Shown here in pieces: positions 44,724-54,367 of a stretch of DNA of 64,000 nt; position 1 is the first letter of the stretch, and each line of letters begins with the position of its first letter. The position numbers were made by a program, and so were the translations under genes. The notes below the pieces were generated by a model, which did no database searches, was not told the DNA's origin, and saw nothing but the letters and a program-made list of their open reading frames with translations. Origin of the DNA: Winogradskyella algicola (GTDB lineage: Bacteria > Bacteroidota > Bacteroidia > Flavobacteriales > Flavobacteriaceae); contig NZ_SZQF01000002.1 of NCBI RefSeq assembly GCF_005869935.1, positions 248,001-312,000 on the forward strand, written 5' to 3'.

Positions 44724-45791
44724 ATGAGTCACAATATCAAACCTGGCGTTGCAACAGGAAGAGAAGTTCAGGAAATTTTCAAATTAGCTAAAGAAAAAGG
44801 ATTTGCCTTACCAGCAGTAAATGTTATAGGTTCAAATTCTATTAATGGTGTTTTAGAAACCGCTAAAGCTTTAAATGCCCCAGTTATTATTCAGTTTTCT
44901 AATGGAGGTGCACAATTTAATGCAGGAAAAGGTTTAGGAAACGAAAACCAAAAAGGTGCTATTGCAGGCGGAATTGCAGGTGCTAAACATGTACACCATA
45001 TGGCAGAAGCTTATGGAGTTCCTGTAATTTTACACACGGATCACTGTGCAAAAAAATTATTGCCTTGGATTGATGGTTTATTGGATGCTAGCGAAAAACA
45101 CTTTGAAGAAACTGGTAAGCCACTTTACAGTTCTCATATGATAGATTTGTCTGAAGAGCCAATTGAAGAAAACATAGAAATCTGTAAACAATACTTAGCT
45201 CGTATGAGTAAAATGGGTATGACTTTAGAGATAGAGCTTGGTATTACTGGTGGTGAAGAAGATGGTGTAGATAATAGTGATGTAGACGCTTCAAAATTAT
45301 ACACGCAACCAGAAGAAGTGGCTTATGCTTATGAAGAGTTAAGCAAAGTTAGTGATCAGTTTACCATCGCTGCTGCTTTTGGTAACGTTCATGGTGTTTA
45401 CAAACCAGGTAATGTAAAATTAACACCAAAAATTTTAAAGAACTCGCAAGAATATATTACTAAAAAATATAATGTTGGTCACAACCACATTGATTTTGTG
45501 TTCCATGGTGGCTCTGGTTCTACAGTAGAAGAAATAAGAGAAGCTATTGGCTATGGTGTTATTAAAATGAATATAGATACCGATATGCAATGGGCGTTCT
45601 TAAGTGGTGTTAGAGATTATGTACAAGACAATCATGATTACTTACAAACACAAATTGGTAATCCTGAGGGAGACGATGTACCAAACAAAAAATACTACGA
45701 CCCAAGAGTTTGGCTAAGAAAAGGTGAGCAAGCTTTTGTTGAACGTCTTAAAAAAGCTTTTGAGGACTTAAATAACGTAGATACTTTATAA
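44724..45791 (+). CDS. fbaA: Class II fructose-bisphosphate aldolase
   Basis: This zinc-dependent aldolase cleaves fructose-1,6-bisphosphate in glycolysis and forms it in gluconeogenesis. The 355-residue protein has ILHTDHCAKK (zinc His and catalytic Asp, about 107-116), EIELGITGGEEDG (about 171-183), the loop zinc-ligand AFGNVHGVYKPG and FHGGSGS with NIDTDMQWAF near the C-terminus. The length and motifs fit the FbaA (class IIA) form. It is monocistronic and closed by a strong terminator. Confidence 0.96.
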   Translation: MSHNIKPGVATGREVQEIFKLAKEKGFALPAVNVIGSNSINGVLETAKALNAPVIIQFSNGGAQFNAGKGLGNENQKGAIAGGIAGAKHVHHMAEAYGVPVILHTDHCAKKLLPWIDGLLDASEKHFEETGKPLYSSHMIDLSEEPIEENIEICKQYLARMSKMGMTLEIELGITGGEEDGVDNSDVDASKLYTQPEEVAYAYEELSKVSDQFTIAAAFGNVHGVYKPGNVKLTPKILKNSQEYITKKYNVGHNHIDFVFHGGSGSTVEEIREAIGYGVIKMNIDTDMQWAFLSGVRDYVQDNHDYLQTQIGNPEGDDVPNKKYYDPRVWLRKGEQAFVERLKKAFEDLNNVDTL

Positions 45792-45814
45792 CATAACAAC
45801 TCATTCAAAATTTT

Positions 45815-45858
45815 CAAACCTATCAAAACTGTTTTATAGTTTTGATAGGTTTGTTTAT
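45815..45858 (+). terminator. Intrinsic terminator of fbaA
   Basis: A perfect 16-bp stem caaacctatcaaaact / agttttgataggtttg with a 7-nt loop is followed by a T-rich tract, 24 bp after the stop codon. Confidence 0.85.
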
Positions 45859-46009
45859 TTTAACAATTACATGAAGCAACTACTTTTGAGTTTAATTAAT
45901 TAGTAGTAATTTTGCTTTAACTAACTAACAACAATTAATTATAGAATTTTTTTAATCTATGATTAAAATTACCCTAAGCACAGTCTAAGGGTTTAAAAAT
46001 CAAATTGAT

Positions 46010-46867
46010 ATGGCTTGGTTTAAAAGAAAAGATAAAGGAATTCAAACGTCTACAGAAGAGAAAAAAGATACTCCAAAAGGACTTTGGTACAAATCTCCTA
46101 CCGGTAAAATAATAGACACTAAAGAATTAGAACAAAATTTTTATGTAAGTCCAGAGGATGGCTACCATGTAAGAATTGGAAGTAAAGAGTATTTCGAAAT
46201 TCTTTTTGATGACAACAAGTTTAAAGAATTGGATACAAATTTAACATCTAAGGATCCTCTTAAATTTGAAGATACCAAGAAATACCCAGATCGTTTAAAA
46301 GCAGCCCAAGCTAAAACTAACCTTAAAGATGCTGTGCGAACTGCCGTAGGAAAATCTATGGGAGAAGATTTAGTTGTTGCCTGTATGGACTTTGGTTTTA
46401 TAGGTGGATCTATGGGTAGTGTTGTAGGTGAAAAAATTGCAAGAGCTGCAGACTATGCGTTAAAGAAAAAGATTCCATTTATGATTATTAGTAAATCTGG
46501 TGGTGCTCGTATGATGGAAGCAGCCCTATCACTAATGCAGTTAGCTAAAACTTCAGCTAAATTAGCACAACTTGCAGATGCTGGTATACCATATATATCT
46601 TTATGTACAGATCCAACCACAGGTGGTACTACAGCTTCATTTGCGATGCTAGGTGATATTAATATTGCAGAACCTGGTGCCTTGATTGGTTTTGCAGGCC
46701 CAAGAGTTGTTAGAGATACCACAGGACAAGAACTTCCTGAAGGGTTCCAAACCTCAGAGTTCTTATTAGAACATGGTTTCTTGGATTTTATAACACACAG
46801 AAAAGATTTAAAGAAAAAGGTAAACCAATATATAGATTTAATTAAAAATCAACCTTTAAGAGCATAA
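46010..46867 (+). CDS. accD: Acetyl-CoA carboxylase carboxyltransferase beta subunit, without zinc-ribbon cysteines
   Basis: AccD forms, with AccA, the carboxyltransferase of acetyl-CoA carboxylase in fatty acid synthesis. The 285-residue protein has [22 protein letters not shown] and [17 protein letters not shown], the crotonase-fold CoA-binding and oxyanion regions. In Escherichia coli the N-terminus holds a four-cysteine zinc ribbon. Here the aligned segment ([10 protein letters not shown] at about residue 26 and [15 protein letters not shown] at about 46) has Ser or other residues in all four places, so zinc is not bound. I believe flavobacterial AccD proteins commonly show this. It is monocistronic with a perfect terminator. 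Confidence 0.94.
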   Translation: MAWFKRKDKGIQTSTEEKKDTPKGLWYKSPTGKIIDTKELEQNFYVSPEDGYHVRIGSKEYFEILFDDNKFKELDTNLTSKDPLKFEDTKKYPDRLKAAQAKTNLKDAVRTAVGKSMGEDLVVACMDFGFIGGSMGSVVGEKIARAADYALKKKIPFMIISKSGGARMMEAALSLMQLAKTSAKLAQLADAGIPYISLCTDPTTGGTTASFAMLGDINIAEPGALIGFAGPRVVRDTTGQELPEGFQTSEFLLEHGFLDFITHRKDLKKKVNQYIDLIKNQPLRA

Positions 46868-46896
46868 AAAAAGCGAGCCAAATGGCTCGCTTTTTT
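46868..46896. terminator. Bidirectional terminator between accD and the lipoprotein gene
   Basis: A perfect 8-bp stem agcgagcc / ggctcgct with a 4-nt loop is flanked by A-tract and T-tract on both sides, so it can end both accD and the convergent gene at 46920. Confidence 0.85.
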
Positions 46897-46919
46897 ACTC
46901 CAATCAACTGAAACTAAAT

Positions 46920-47843
46920 CTAATTTAGCACTATAGGTATTTCTGTACCATTGTTAAAAGTAAACGTCGCTTGGTTATCGCAATTACCTTCACCAAAATC
47001 AAAGATACCACCAAAATTTGTGCGTTGTACATCAAAAGAACCACTGACAAAGAAAGCACAAATAACTTCTCTTCTTAAAGGGACTAGAACCTCGTAAGTA
47101 TGTGTGTTTCCATTTACAAAAGTTGCTGTCCAATCCCCTGTAATTTCAAAAACATTATCGCTAAAAACACCACTTCCAAAGCCTTCAACCCATTCTCTTA
47201 TCCTAGTTCCTTCTCTAGAAGCTTGCACACCATTTGGCCAAATAACTGTAACGCTCAGGTTGTGTGTAAACTGTGGATTTCCGTTATCATTAGATAATTC
47301 TTTTAAAATAGAACGACTTGCAATTACATTTTTAGCATCAAAGTAGAAATCAATTAAATTATAATTAATAGCAATTTGTTGTGCTTCTGGATTTCTGGTA
47401 TAATCAAATACAATCTGTCCCTGTATTAAGTGTCCATTGACCACACATCCTTCTGTACCAAAATCTAACGTTACTTCTCTGTAATTTTGTTGTGCTACCA
47501 GAGTAATTGTTACGCATTCTGGAATATCTCTTGAGTATGTTTCTCTTGTCGGATTATCTTGCGTGTATTCAATTCTATCTGCCAACTCAAACTCTTGTTG
47601 TTCATAAGCGTCTATAACTAAATCACCTAAAATGTTGTCTATTTGGTCGATTTCAGCAGAACGCTGCACCTCGATTGTATCTTGTGTTACATCTTCTGTT
47701 GCCGTAACTTCGTCATTATTACTACAAGACGTAAATGTTAAACCTAAAACCAAAAGGCTGAAAATTCCTCTTTTAATGACATTAAAATTTTTACTCACGT
47801 AATTAATACCGACTTTTTTGAGTTTGTGATTTGAATAATTCAT
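46920..47843 (-). CDS. Unknown lipoprotein
   Basis: The frame of 307 residues starts with MNYSN. A GTG 15 codons later (47798) gives a more usual lipoprotein signal with lipobox LTFTSC (Cys40 of the long form), so either start is possible. The mature part begins CSNNDE, then an acidic region, then a beta-rich domain with paired motifs such as VTLDFGTEGC and FDFGEGNC. Cysteines at these places may form disulfides. The family is not recognised. Its place, after the bidirectional terminator and before a PAS kinase read in the same direction, gives no clue to function. Confidence 0.75.
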   Translation of the reverse strand: MNYSNHKLKKVGINYVSKNFNVIKRGIFSLLVLGLTFTSCSNNDEVTATEDVTQDTIEVQRSAEIDQIDNILGDLVIDAYEQQEFELADRIEYTQDNPTRETYSRDIPECVTITLVAQQNYREVTLDFGTEGCVVNGHLIQGQIVFDYTRNPEAQQIAINYNLIDFYFDAKNVIASRSILKELSNDNGNPQFTHNLSVTVIWPNGVQASREGTRIREWVEGFGSGVFSDNVFEITGDWTATFVNGNTHTYEVLVPLRREVICAFFVSGSFDVQRTNFGGIFDFGEGNCDNQATFTFNNGTEIPIVLN

Positions 47844-47914
47844 GATTACTTTTTTATTGTTAATATGATGTTAAGACTATAACAATTGAAAAAAGTTTAA
47901 TCGAAAAATAAAAT

Positions 47915-49021
47915 TTATGCTTTTCTAAAATAAATTGAAAACTCTGTACCTACGTCTACCTCACTGTTTACAGTAATCTTACCGCCCAAAGATTCAATAT
48001 GATTTTTGGTGATAAAAAGACCAATACCTATGGCATCATCGTTATAATGAAAGGTCTTGTACATCTGAAATAGCTTGTCACCAAACTTATCCATATCGAT
48101 ACCTAATCCATTATCTTTTATCTTAAATACTATATACTCATCTTCAATCAAAGAGGTTAATTCAATAATGGGTATCCTTTTTTCTGATTTATACTTAATA
48201 GCATTGGTAAGAAAATTTAAAATTATACTATCTAGATATGCTGGCACACCCTTTATATAGTGAGATTCATCTATTTCATTATAAATTAGAGCATTTGAGT
48301 TTTGTGCCATTGCAATAATATTATACATAGCCTTTTCAACATATTCATAAAGATTAAGGTCCTGTAATTTGGAAGGTTCTATTTCTCTAATTTTAGCAAC
48401 CTCAGTAAGATGGGCAACGGTCTCTTCCAAATTATCTATTGCTTGCTTAAGCATTATGTAGTTCTCGTTAGCTACTATCCCTTCGAAGTCGTCTTCTAAG
48501 AACTTCGTTAGAGAAGTAAGGTTTCCTGAATGTGATCTGAGGTTGTGCGTTACTATATTGGCAAAAGATGTTAATCTATCGTTCTGCTCTTTAGCTACAC
48601 TCAACATAGCTTTTAACTTATCTTGATTTTTTTGACGGTTGGTTACATCTGTAAATTGCCAAATCATATGCGGCCTACCTTCTTTAAAATATACAAGAGT
48701 CACATAGATCAATAACCAGATGACATCGCCACTTTTATGAAAATAGCGCTGTTTTACACGATACTTATCAATTTTTCCGCTTATTAACTTCTCAAACTTT
48801 TCTTCATGCACACCCAAGTCTTCTATAAAGACAATGTTGTCTATATCCATATTAAAAAGCTCGGATTTTGTATAACCAAAAATATCAGAAACGGCTTCGT
48901 TCATTTTAAGCCAATTGCCATCCATACTTACAACAGCAATACCATTATAAGTATTGTTAAACACACGATCGAGAACATCGTATGCATTAGCAACATTTTG
49001 AGAAGAGCGAATAGCTTTCAT
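47915..49021 (-). CDS. PAS-domain sensor histidine kinase (soluble)
   Basis: This 368-residue protein has a PAS fold at residues 15-130 (YNGIAVVSMDGNWLKMNEA, RYFHKSGDVIW, WQFTDVTNRQ), a helical linker and a kinase core. The phosphoacceptor is H159 in IVTHNLRSHSGNL, a variant H box common in Bacteroidota. The ATPase part has LNFLTNAIKY (N box), KDNGLGID (G1) and GIGIGLFITKNHIESLGG (G2). There is no membrane helix, so it senses a cytosolic signal. No response regulator gene is adjacent. It is divergent from rpsO. Confidence 0.9.
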   Translation of the reverse strand: MKAIRSSQNVANAYDVLDRVFNNTYNGIAVVSMDGNWLKMNEAVSDIFGYTKSELFNMDIDNIVFIEDLGVHEEKFEKLISGKIDKYRVKQRYFHKSGDVIWLLIYVTLVYFKEGRPHMIWQFTDVTNRQKNQDKLKAMLSVAKEQNDRLTSFANIVTHNLRSHSGNLTSLTKFLEDDFEGIVANENYIMLKQAIDNLEETVAHLTEVAKIREIEPSKLQDLNLYEYVEKAMYNIIAMAQNSNALIYNEIDESHYIKGVPAYLDSIILNFLTNAIKYKSEKRIPIIELTSLIEDEYIVFKIKDNGLGIDMDKFGDKLFQMYKTFHYNDDAIGIGLFITKNHIESLGGKITVNSEVDVGTEFSIYFRKA

Positions 49022-49140
49022 CCTAACTAAATTTTCAGGATCAATAGGAAAAAGCTCTTAATTAGCCAGGGGAGACTTATTAAAACGTTGTTATACAGAT
49101 TAAAAGTTACGAAAAAAACCACAAATCACAAAGAAAGTAT

Positions 49141-49148
49141 TATATTTG
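49141..49148 (+). promoter_or_regulatory. Probable -7 box of rpsO
   Basis: TATATTTG matches TAnnTTTG and lies 56 bp before the rpsO ATG, leaving a leader of about 45-50 bases. No -33 TTG with suitable spacing is seen. Confidence 0.5.
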
Positions 49149-49151
49149 CCG

Positions 49152-49171
49152 CTTGAAAGAAAATCTTTCAA
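49152..49171 (+). promoter_or_regulatory. Stem-loop in the rpsO leader
   Basis: A 7-bp perfect stem ttgaaag / ctttcaa around aaaat lies at or just after the expected transcription start, 33 bp before the rpsO ATG. It could stabilise the mRNA 5' end or act in control of S15; this is inference only. Confidence 0.35.
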
Positions 49172-49203
49172 AGTACATAACAATCATTTACAATAATATT
49201 AGA

Positions 49204-49473
49204 ATGTATTTATCTAAAGAGAAAAAAGAAGAAATCTTCGCAAAACACGGTAAAGGAAAAAATGATACTGGTTCTGCTGAAGGACAAATTGCGTTATTTA
49301 CGTACAGAATTAACCATTTAACTGAGCACTTAAAAAACAATCGTAAAGATTACAACTCTGAGCGTTCTCTAGTAAAGTTGGTAGGTAAGCGTAGAGCTTT
49401 ATTAGACTACTTAACTAAAAAGGATATCTTAAGATACCGTGCTATCGTTAAAGAATTAGGATTAAGAAAATAA
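49204..49473 (+). CDS. rpsO: 30S ribosomal protein S15
   Basis: S15 binds the central domain of 16S rRNA. The ATG at 49204 gives the standard 89-residue protein; an earlier TTG frame is the leader. Family signatures GSAEGQIALFTYRINHLTEHLK (split in text: GSAEGQIALF, RINHLTEHLK) and LVGKRRALLDYL are present. It is followed by a terminator and then pnp, the rpsO-pnp order that many bacteria keep. Confidence 0.98.
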   Translation: MYLSKEKKEEIFAKHGKGKNDTGSAEGQIALFTYRINHLTEHLKNNRKDYNSERSLVKLVGKRRALLDYLTKKDILRYRAIVKELGLRK

Positions 49474-49486
49474 TCTAAATACGAAG

Positions 49487-49511
49487 ACCACGCTTTTAGC
49501 GTGGTTTTTTG
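49487..49511 (+). terminator. Intrinsic terminator of rpsO
   Basis: A perfect 7-bp stem accacgc / gcgtggt with a 5-nt loop is followed by six T. It separates rpsO from pnp, so pnp needs its own promoter or read-through. Confidence 0.8.
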
Positions 49512-49707
49512 TTTACAATATAACGTCTTCGAAAGCGTTTAATTTTCGAATTGAAATAGCAGATGAGATCCCAAAACTAGTTTGGGACTTCGGTTTTTCA
49601 TTGGTCACAACAACAACTACACAACAACACAACACCAATGTTTAACAAGTTTGATGATCATTAAATTGAAAATTTGATCATTGAGCGTAATCGAAATGAA
49701 AATTTTT

Positions 49708-51954
49708 ATGATTCCAAAAACTTACAAAGAGGTCATAGACCTAGGTGATGGTAGAGAAATCTCTATTGAAACGGGAAAATTAGCAAAACAGGCACATGGT
49801 AGTGTTGTAGTTCAATCTGGTAATTGTATGCTGTTATGTACAGTAGTGTCTAACTACCACCAAGCAGATGTTGACTTTTTACCACTTACAGTAGATTACA
49901 GAGAAAAGTTTGCGGCAGCAGGTCGTTATCCTGGAGGATTCTTTAAAAGAGAAGCAAGGCCAAGTGATGGAGAAGTATTAACTATGCGTTTAGTAGACCG
50001 TGTATTACGCCCACTATTCCCAAAAGACTATCATGCGGAAACTCAAGTGATGATTCAGTTAATGTCTCACGACGAAAATGTAATGCCAGATGCTATGGCA
50101 GGTTTAGCTGCTTCTGCAGCAATTCAATTATCAGATATTCCTTTCGAGACTGCAATATCTGAAGTTAGAGTAGCTCGTGTAGACGGTGAATTTATCATCA
50201 ATCCTTCTTTTGCTCAATTAGAAGCATCTGATATCGACATGATGATTGGTGCTTCTGCAGATTCAGTAATGATGGTAGAAGGTGAAATGGATGAGATTTC
50301 TGAAGAAGAAATGGTAGAAGCTATTAAAGCAGCACATGACGCGATTAAAATTCAATGTGAAGCGCAGTTAAAATTAGCTGAAGCTTTTGGTAAAAAAGAA
50401 ACGCGTGAATACGAACCAGAAGTTGAAGATGAAGACTTAGCTAAGAAAATTCATGACATGGTATATGACAAAACGTATGCTATTGCTAAGGCTGGTTCTG
50501 CAAAACATGAGCGTGGTGCTGCATTTTCTGAAATTAAAGAAGAAGTCTTCAATTCGTTTTCTGAAGAAGAACAAGATGAATTGGGTAAACTTATTCATAA
50601 ATACGTAGCCAAAGCGCAAAAGGAAGCAATAAGAAATTTAACCTTAGACGAAGGATTACGTTTAGATGGTCGTAAAACCACAGATATAAGACCAATTTGG
50701 TGTGAGGTAGATTACTTACCATCAACTCACGGTTCTGCAATTTTTACACGTGGTGAAACTCAAGCATTAGCAACAGTTACTTTAGGAACATCTAGAGAGG
50801 CTAACCAAATAGATATGCCATCTTTTGAAGGTGAAGAGCGTTTCTATTTACACTACAACTTCCCTCCTTTTTCAACTGGTGAAGCTAGACCTATTAGAGG
50901 AACTTCAAGAAGAGAAGTTGGTCATGGTAACTTAGCACAACGTGCATTAAAAGGTATGGTTCCAGAGGACTGTCCATATACTGTGAGAGTAGTATCTGAA
51001 GTTTTAGAATCTAACGGTTCTTCTTCTATGGCAACCGTTTGTTCTGGTACTATGGCGTTAATGGATGCAGGTGTTCAGCTTAAAAAACCTGTTTCTGGTA
51101 TTGCCATGGGACTGATCTCCGATGGTGACAAATACGCTGTACTTTCAGATATTTTAGGTGATGAAGATCACTTAGGCGATATGGACTTTAAAGTTACTGG
51201 TACTGCAGACGGTATTACAGCAACCCAAATGGATATTAAGATCAAAGGATTATCTTATGAAATCTTAGTAAAAGCATTAATGCAGGCAAGAGATGGTCGT
51301 TTACACATCTTAAAGCATCTTACAGATACAATTGCACAACCTAATGCTAATGTTAAAGATCATGCACCTACCATGGTGACAACACGTATTCCAAATGAAT
51401 TCATCGGAGCATTAATTGGGCCTGGTGGAAAAGTGATTCAGGAATTACAAAAAGAAACCGAAACCACTATAGTAATTAATGAAGACCCTGTTACTGAAGA
51501 GGGTATTGTTGAGATTCTTGGTGTTGGCAACAAAGGTATTGACGCTGTAATGGCTCATATAGATGCCATGATGTTTAAACCAGAAGTTGGTAGCATTTAC
51601 GAAGTAAAAGTAATTAAAATGCTAGACTTTGGTGCTGTTGTAGAATATACTGAAGCTCCTGGCAATGAAGTTTTACTTCACGTAAGCGAACTCGCTTGGG
51701 AACGCACAGAGAATGTTTCTGATGTCGTTAACATGGGAGATGTATTTGATGTAAAATACTTTGGTATAGACTCTAGAACTCGCAAAGAAAAAGTATCTCG
51801 AAAAGCTATTTTACCAAAACCTGAAGGTTGGGAAGATAGACCAAAACGTGATAACAGCCGTAACAGAGACAATAATCGAGGACGCGATAACCGTAACAGA
51901 GGTAATAATCGCAGAGACGATAGAAACCGAAGAGACAATAACAAAGAAGATTAA
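49708..51954 (+). CDS. pnp: Polyribonucleotide nucleotidyltransferase
   Basis: PNPase is a trimeric 3'-5' exoribonuclease that uses phosphate. The start [15 protein letters not shown] at 49708 is the family start; ATG at 49696 and TTG at 49681 are possible but less likely. Two RNase PH domains (about 1-210 and 300-540) are joined by a helical domain, followed by KH ([17 protein letters not shown]) and S1 ([20 protein letters not shown], shown in parts) domains. After the S1 domain comes a 40-residue tail made almost only of Arg, Asn, Asp and Gly ([15 protein letters not shown]), which probably adds RNA binding. The 748-residue length is slightly above average because of this tail. Confidence 0.97.
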   Translation: MIPKTYKEVIDLGDGREISIETGKLAKQAHGSVVVQSGNCMLLCTVVSNYHQADVDFLPLTVDYREKFAAAGRYPGGFFKREARPSDGEVLTMRLVDRVLRPLFPKDYHAETQVMIQLMSHDENVMPDAMAGLAASAAIQLSDIPFETAISEVRVARVDGEFIINPSFAQLEASDIDMMIGASADSVMMVEGEMDEISEEEMVEAIKAAHDAIKIQCEAQLKLAEAFGKKETREYEPEVEDEDLAKKIHDMVYDKTYAIAKAGSAKHERGAAFSEIKEEVFNSFSEEEQDELGKLIHKYVAKAQKEAIRNLTLDEGLRLDGRKTTDIRPIWCEVDYLPSTHGSAIFTRGETQALATVTLGTSREANQIDMPSFEGEERFYLHYNFPPFSTGEARPIRGTSRREVGHGNLAQRALKGMVPEDCPYTVRVVSEVLESNGSSSMATVCSGTMALMDAGVQLKKPVSGIAMGLISDGDKYAVLSDILGDEDHLGDMDFKVTGTADGITATQMDIKIKGLSYEILVKALMQARDGRLHILKHLTDTIAQPNANVKDHAPTMVTTRIPNEFIGALIGPGGKVIQELQKETETTIVINEDPVTEEGIVEILGVGNKGIDAVMAHIDAMMFKPEVGSIYEVKVIKMLDFGAVVEYTEAPGNEVLLHVSELAWERTENVSDVVNMGDVFDVKYFGIDSRTRKEKVSRKAILPKPEGWEDRPKRDNSRNRDNNRGRDNRNRGNNRRDDRNRRDNNKED

Positions 51955-51980
51955 TTACGCTTTTTATGTTTAATAAAAAA

Positions 51981-52008
51981 GCCCATCAAAATTGATGGGC
52001 TTTTTTTT
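51981..52008 (+). terminator. Intrinsic terminator of pnp
   Basis: A perfect 9-bp stem gcccatcaa / ttgatgggc with a 2-nt core loop is followed by eight T, and preceded by A6, so it can also serve the convergent gene at 52026. Confidence 0.85.
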
Positions 52009-52025
52009 GATATTGTCTCAAATTT

Positions 52026-53708
52026 CTAGAATGACATTAATAAACTGGCAGATAACCCTGTAGCCTCCGGAACAAAACGACAAACACCGCCTACGCAGAC
52101 CAATCCTGCACGTTGCCTACCATAATTTAAAGAAAAACGGGTTGCACCCTTGTTATAACTACCACCAAAATTATAATAATGATTTTCTGATGTACTACTA
52201 TCAGTTCCACTATTATAGATATCGTTAACGTAAAATGATAATCTCGGACTTGCATTATATTCTATGGTTCCACCTACCCAATCATGATTTTCAGTGTTAG
52301 ACCATAGTTTCTGTAATTCTAAGCGTACAGACTGTCCTATTCTACCAAACTTATAAAAGGTTTCACCAACGATAATATTAGTTTTAATTTGTTCACCAGA
52401 GAAATTATCTTCTATAGTTCTTTGGTTATAGTATTGGTTAACGTAGTAAAAAATAGAATTCATCTTTTTATTCCATTTTTTTCTAATCTCTAAACTAACA
52501 TCAGAAAAATACTTTTCGCCAAAACCAAAATAATCTACATCATAAGTTAAATTATCAAAATCATAATCTCCTTTAAGACCTGCCCAATACGACGCATTAA
52601 ATGCTAGTTTTGTACCATATTTACCACCAAGTGCTGTTCCTTTTTTAATGTTATAAAATACATCAATCTGCCCTCCTATTTCACCTGCCTCCATAAGTTC
52701 AGGATCTGCAAAAACAACTTGAGACTGTGCCTGATACACAAAAATATTAGTCAATAAATAATCGTGCTGCTTTGTTAGTGCAGGTGTAAAATTGATATTA
52801 TTCTCTAAAAAAACATTTCCTGTTTTTTCACGCTCCGAGAAAAACCCCATATTTTCTAAACGTCTAAATGTGGCATCTAGTCCAAAACCTTTTTTAGAAA
52901 ACCCAGTATTGAATAATAAAGCATTACCTGGATTAACAAATGAATTAATGACTTGTCCGTTAATAACAAAGACATCATCAGACTTGGTAACGTACTCTGC
53001 ATTGGCATAAAAGTTACCTTTAGAGAAATCTATGCGACCAGAAAAAGCATTAGTCAACTCATCAAAATTCGGTTCTTCTATATCTGTTTTTTCTTGCCTA
53101 CCAACATAACTAATCCCAAGATTTAATGAGGAATTTTCAAACTTAAAAATATTAGAAATATCGATTTCAGTATTGAAACCAAAAATATCACTGTCGGCAG
53201 TTTCAAAGCCAACACGTTGTTTTCCATACAACCCTGTTAAAGACAAAAAGTTTGTGGGCATGTATTTTACTCTTCCACCCAAAAGAGCATTATTAAGACC
53301 AAGCTGTCGATCTTCCCAATTTCTAAGGATAAGACCACTACCGAATTGCTCATAATAGTGTCCTGCACTTGCTTCTAACTTATCACTTCTGTAATTGAGT
53401 GAATAAATCCCAAAGTCTGTACCTTCAAAATTTGGTGAATAATTTAATAAAGCTAATGGTTCGTATGATTCTATTTGAACCGTTGCTGTAAAATTTTCAA
53501 GAAAATCATAGTCTAGTTTTAGGTAAGAATTGACCCTTACATGCTCATCACCATCATTATTTTCACCATCAAAAAAAGGTCCTGTGCGTTTGTCATCATT
53601 ATACCACGCCATGTTAGACTCTAGACCAACACGCAAGTTATCTAGCAATTGTGCTGACATTTGGTTTACCGTAAAACAAAATGTTAACAGCATTAAAAGC
53701 TTTTTCAT
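52026..53708 (-). CDS. Outer-membrane beta-barrel protein (DUF6029)
   Basis: The 560-residue protein has a signal peptide ending in NQMSA-QL and then alternating beta strands with many aromatic residues through to a final LLMSF, a barrel end with C-terminal Phe. Patterns such as YYEQFGSGLILRNWEDRQLG match flavobacterial proteins I recall as DUF6029. It probably is a porin-like or structural outer-membrane protein; no function is known. It is downstream of the TlpA-like gene (57 bp) and in one direction with it, which suggests a small operon with a disulfide or thioredoxin partner. Confidence 0.8.
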   Translation of the reverse strand: MKKLLMLLTFCFTVNQMSAQLLDNLRVGLESNMAWYNDDKRTGPFFDGENNDGDEHVRVNSYLKLDYDFLENFTATVQIESYEPLALLNYSPNFEGTDFGIYSLNYRSDKLEASAGHYYEQFGSGLILRNWEDRQLGLNNALLGGRVKYMPTNFLSLTGLYGKQRVGFETADSDIFGFNTEIDISNIFKFENSSLNLGISYVGRQEKTDIEEPNFDELTNAFSGRIDFSKGNFYANAEYVTKSDDVFVINGQVINSFVNPGNALLFNTGFSKKGFGLDATFRRLENMGFFSEREKTGNVFLENNINFTPALTKQHDYLLTNIFVYQAQSQVVFADPELMEAGEIGGQIDVFYNIKKGTALGGKYGTKLAFNASYWAGLKGDYDFDNLTYDVDYFGFGEKYFSDVSLEIRKKWNKKMNSIFYYVNQYYNQRTIEDNFSGEQIKTNIIVGETFYKFGRIGQSVRLELQKLWSNTENHDWVGGTIEYNASPRLSFYVNDIYNSGTDSSTSENHYYNFGGSYNKGATRFSLNYGRQRAGLVCVGGVCRFVPEATGLSASLLMSF

Positions 53709-53765
53709 ATATGATTGTAAATTTTAGTTAGGTTAGTTAGGTTATTGTTGTTGTTTTGTCTACAG

Positions 53766-54245
53766 TTATTTAGAATGTTCTTTTACGACCTCATATAGTT
53801 CCTCTTCACTTCCAGGTGTGTAGCCTGTTCTGGTATGAATAATTTCACCATTTTTAACCACAACAACATATGGTAGCACATTAATATTTAGGGCACGTTT
53901 AAGATCTTGATTTTCATCTAATAATATCTGGTATTCCCAGCCTTTTCCATTCACTAAAGGAATAACGCGTTTCTTAGTTCTAGCATCATCTGTAGAGACT
54001 GCTATAAGTTCTACGTTGGTTTCATCTTGCCAATCTTCATAGACATCAGCTATAGCATCTAGCTCATTAATACAAGGAACACACCAAGTCGCCCAAAAGC
54101 TAAAAATTTTTATATCGCTAGAGTCCGTAAGCGCTTTTACAGAAATACTATTTCCATCGAGATTATTTAGGTTTATGTCTGGAAATTCCTGACTATGCAT
54201 TAGTAATGAGATACTTATAAAAAAAGCAGCAAATAGATATTTCAT
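53766..54245 (-). CDS. TlpA-family periplasmic thioredoxin-like protein
   Basis: The 159-residue protein has a signal peptide ending in LLMHS-QE, the thioredoxin active site WCVPC (near residues 54-58, in FSFWATWCVPC) and the cis-proline loop NVLPYVVVV. It belongs to the TlpA/ResA-like group that reduces or shuffles disulfides in exported proteins, for example in cytochrome c maturation. It sits between the Omp28-type lipoprotein (divergent) and the DUF6029 barrel, so those proteins are possible clients. Confidence 0.9.
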   Translation of the reverse strand: MKYLFAAFFISISLLMHSQEFPDINLNNLDGNSISVKALTDSSDIKIFSFWATWCVPCINELDAIADVYEDWQDETNVELIAVSTDDARTKKRVIPLVNGKGWEYQILLDENQDLKRALNINVLPYVVVVKNGEIIHTRTGYTPGSEEELYEVVKEHSK

Positions 54246-54367
54246 GTTTTTAAAATTTTAGTTTTTTTTAACATTTTGCAATAATAATACCACTTTTTTA
54301 AAAAATTAGTATAATTTGCATTTTTTTAAACAAAACCTTAAAAATTTTTTATTAAAACTCATAATTT

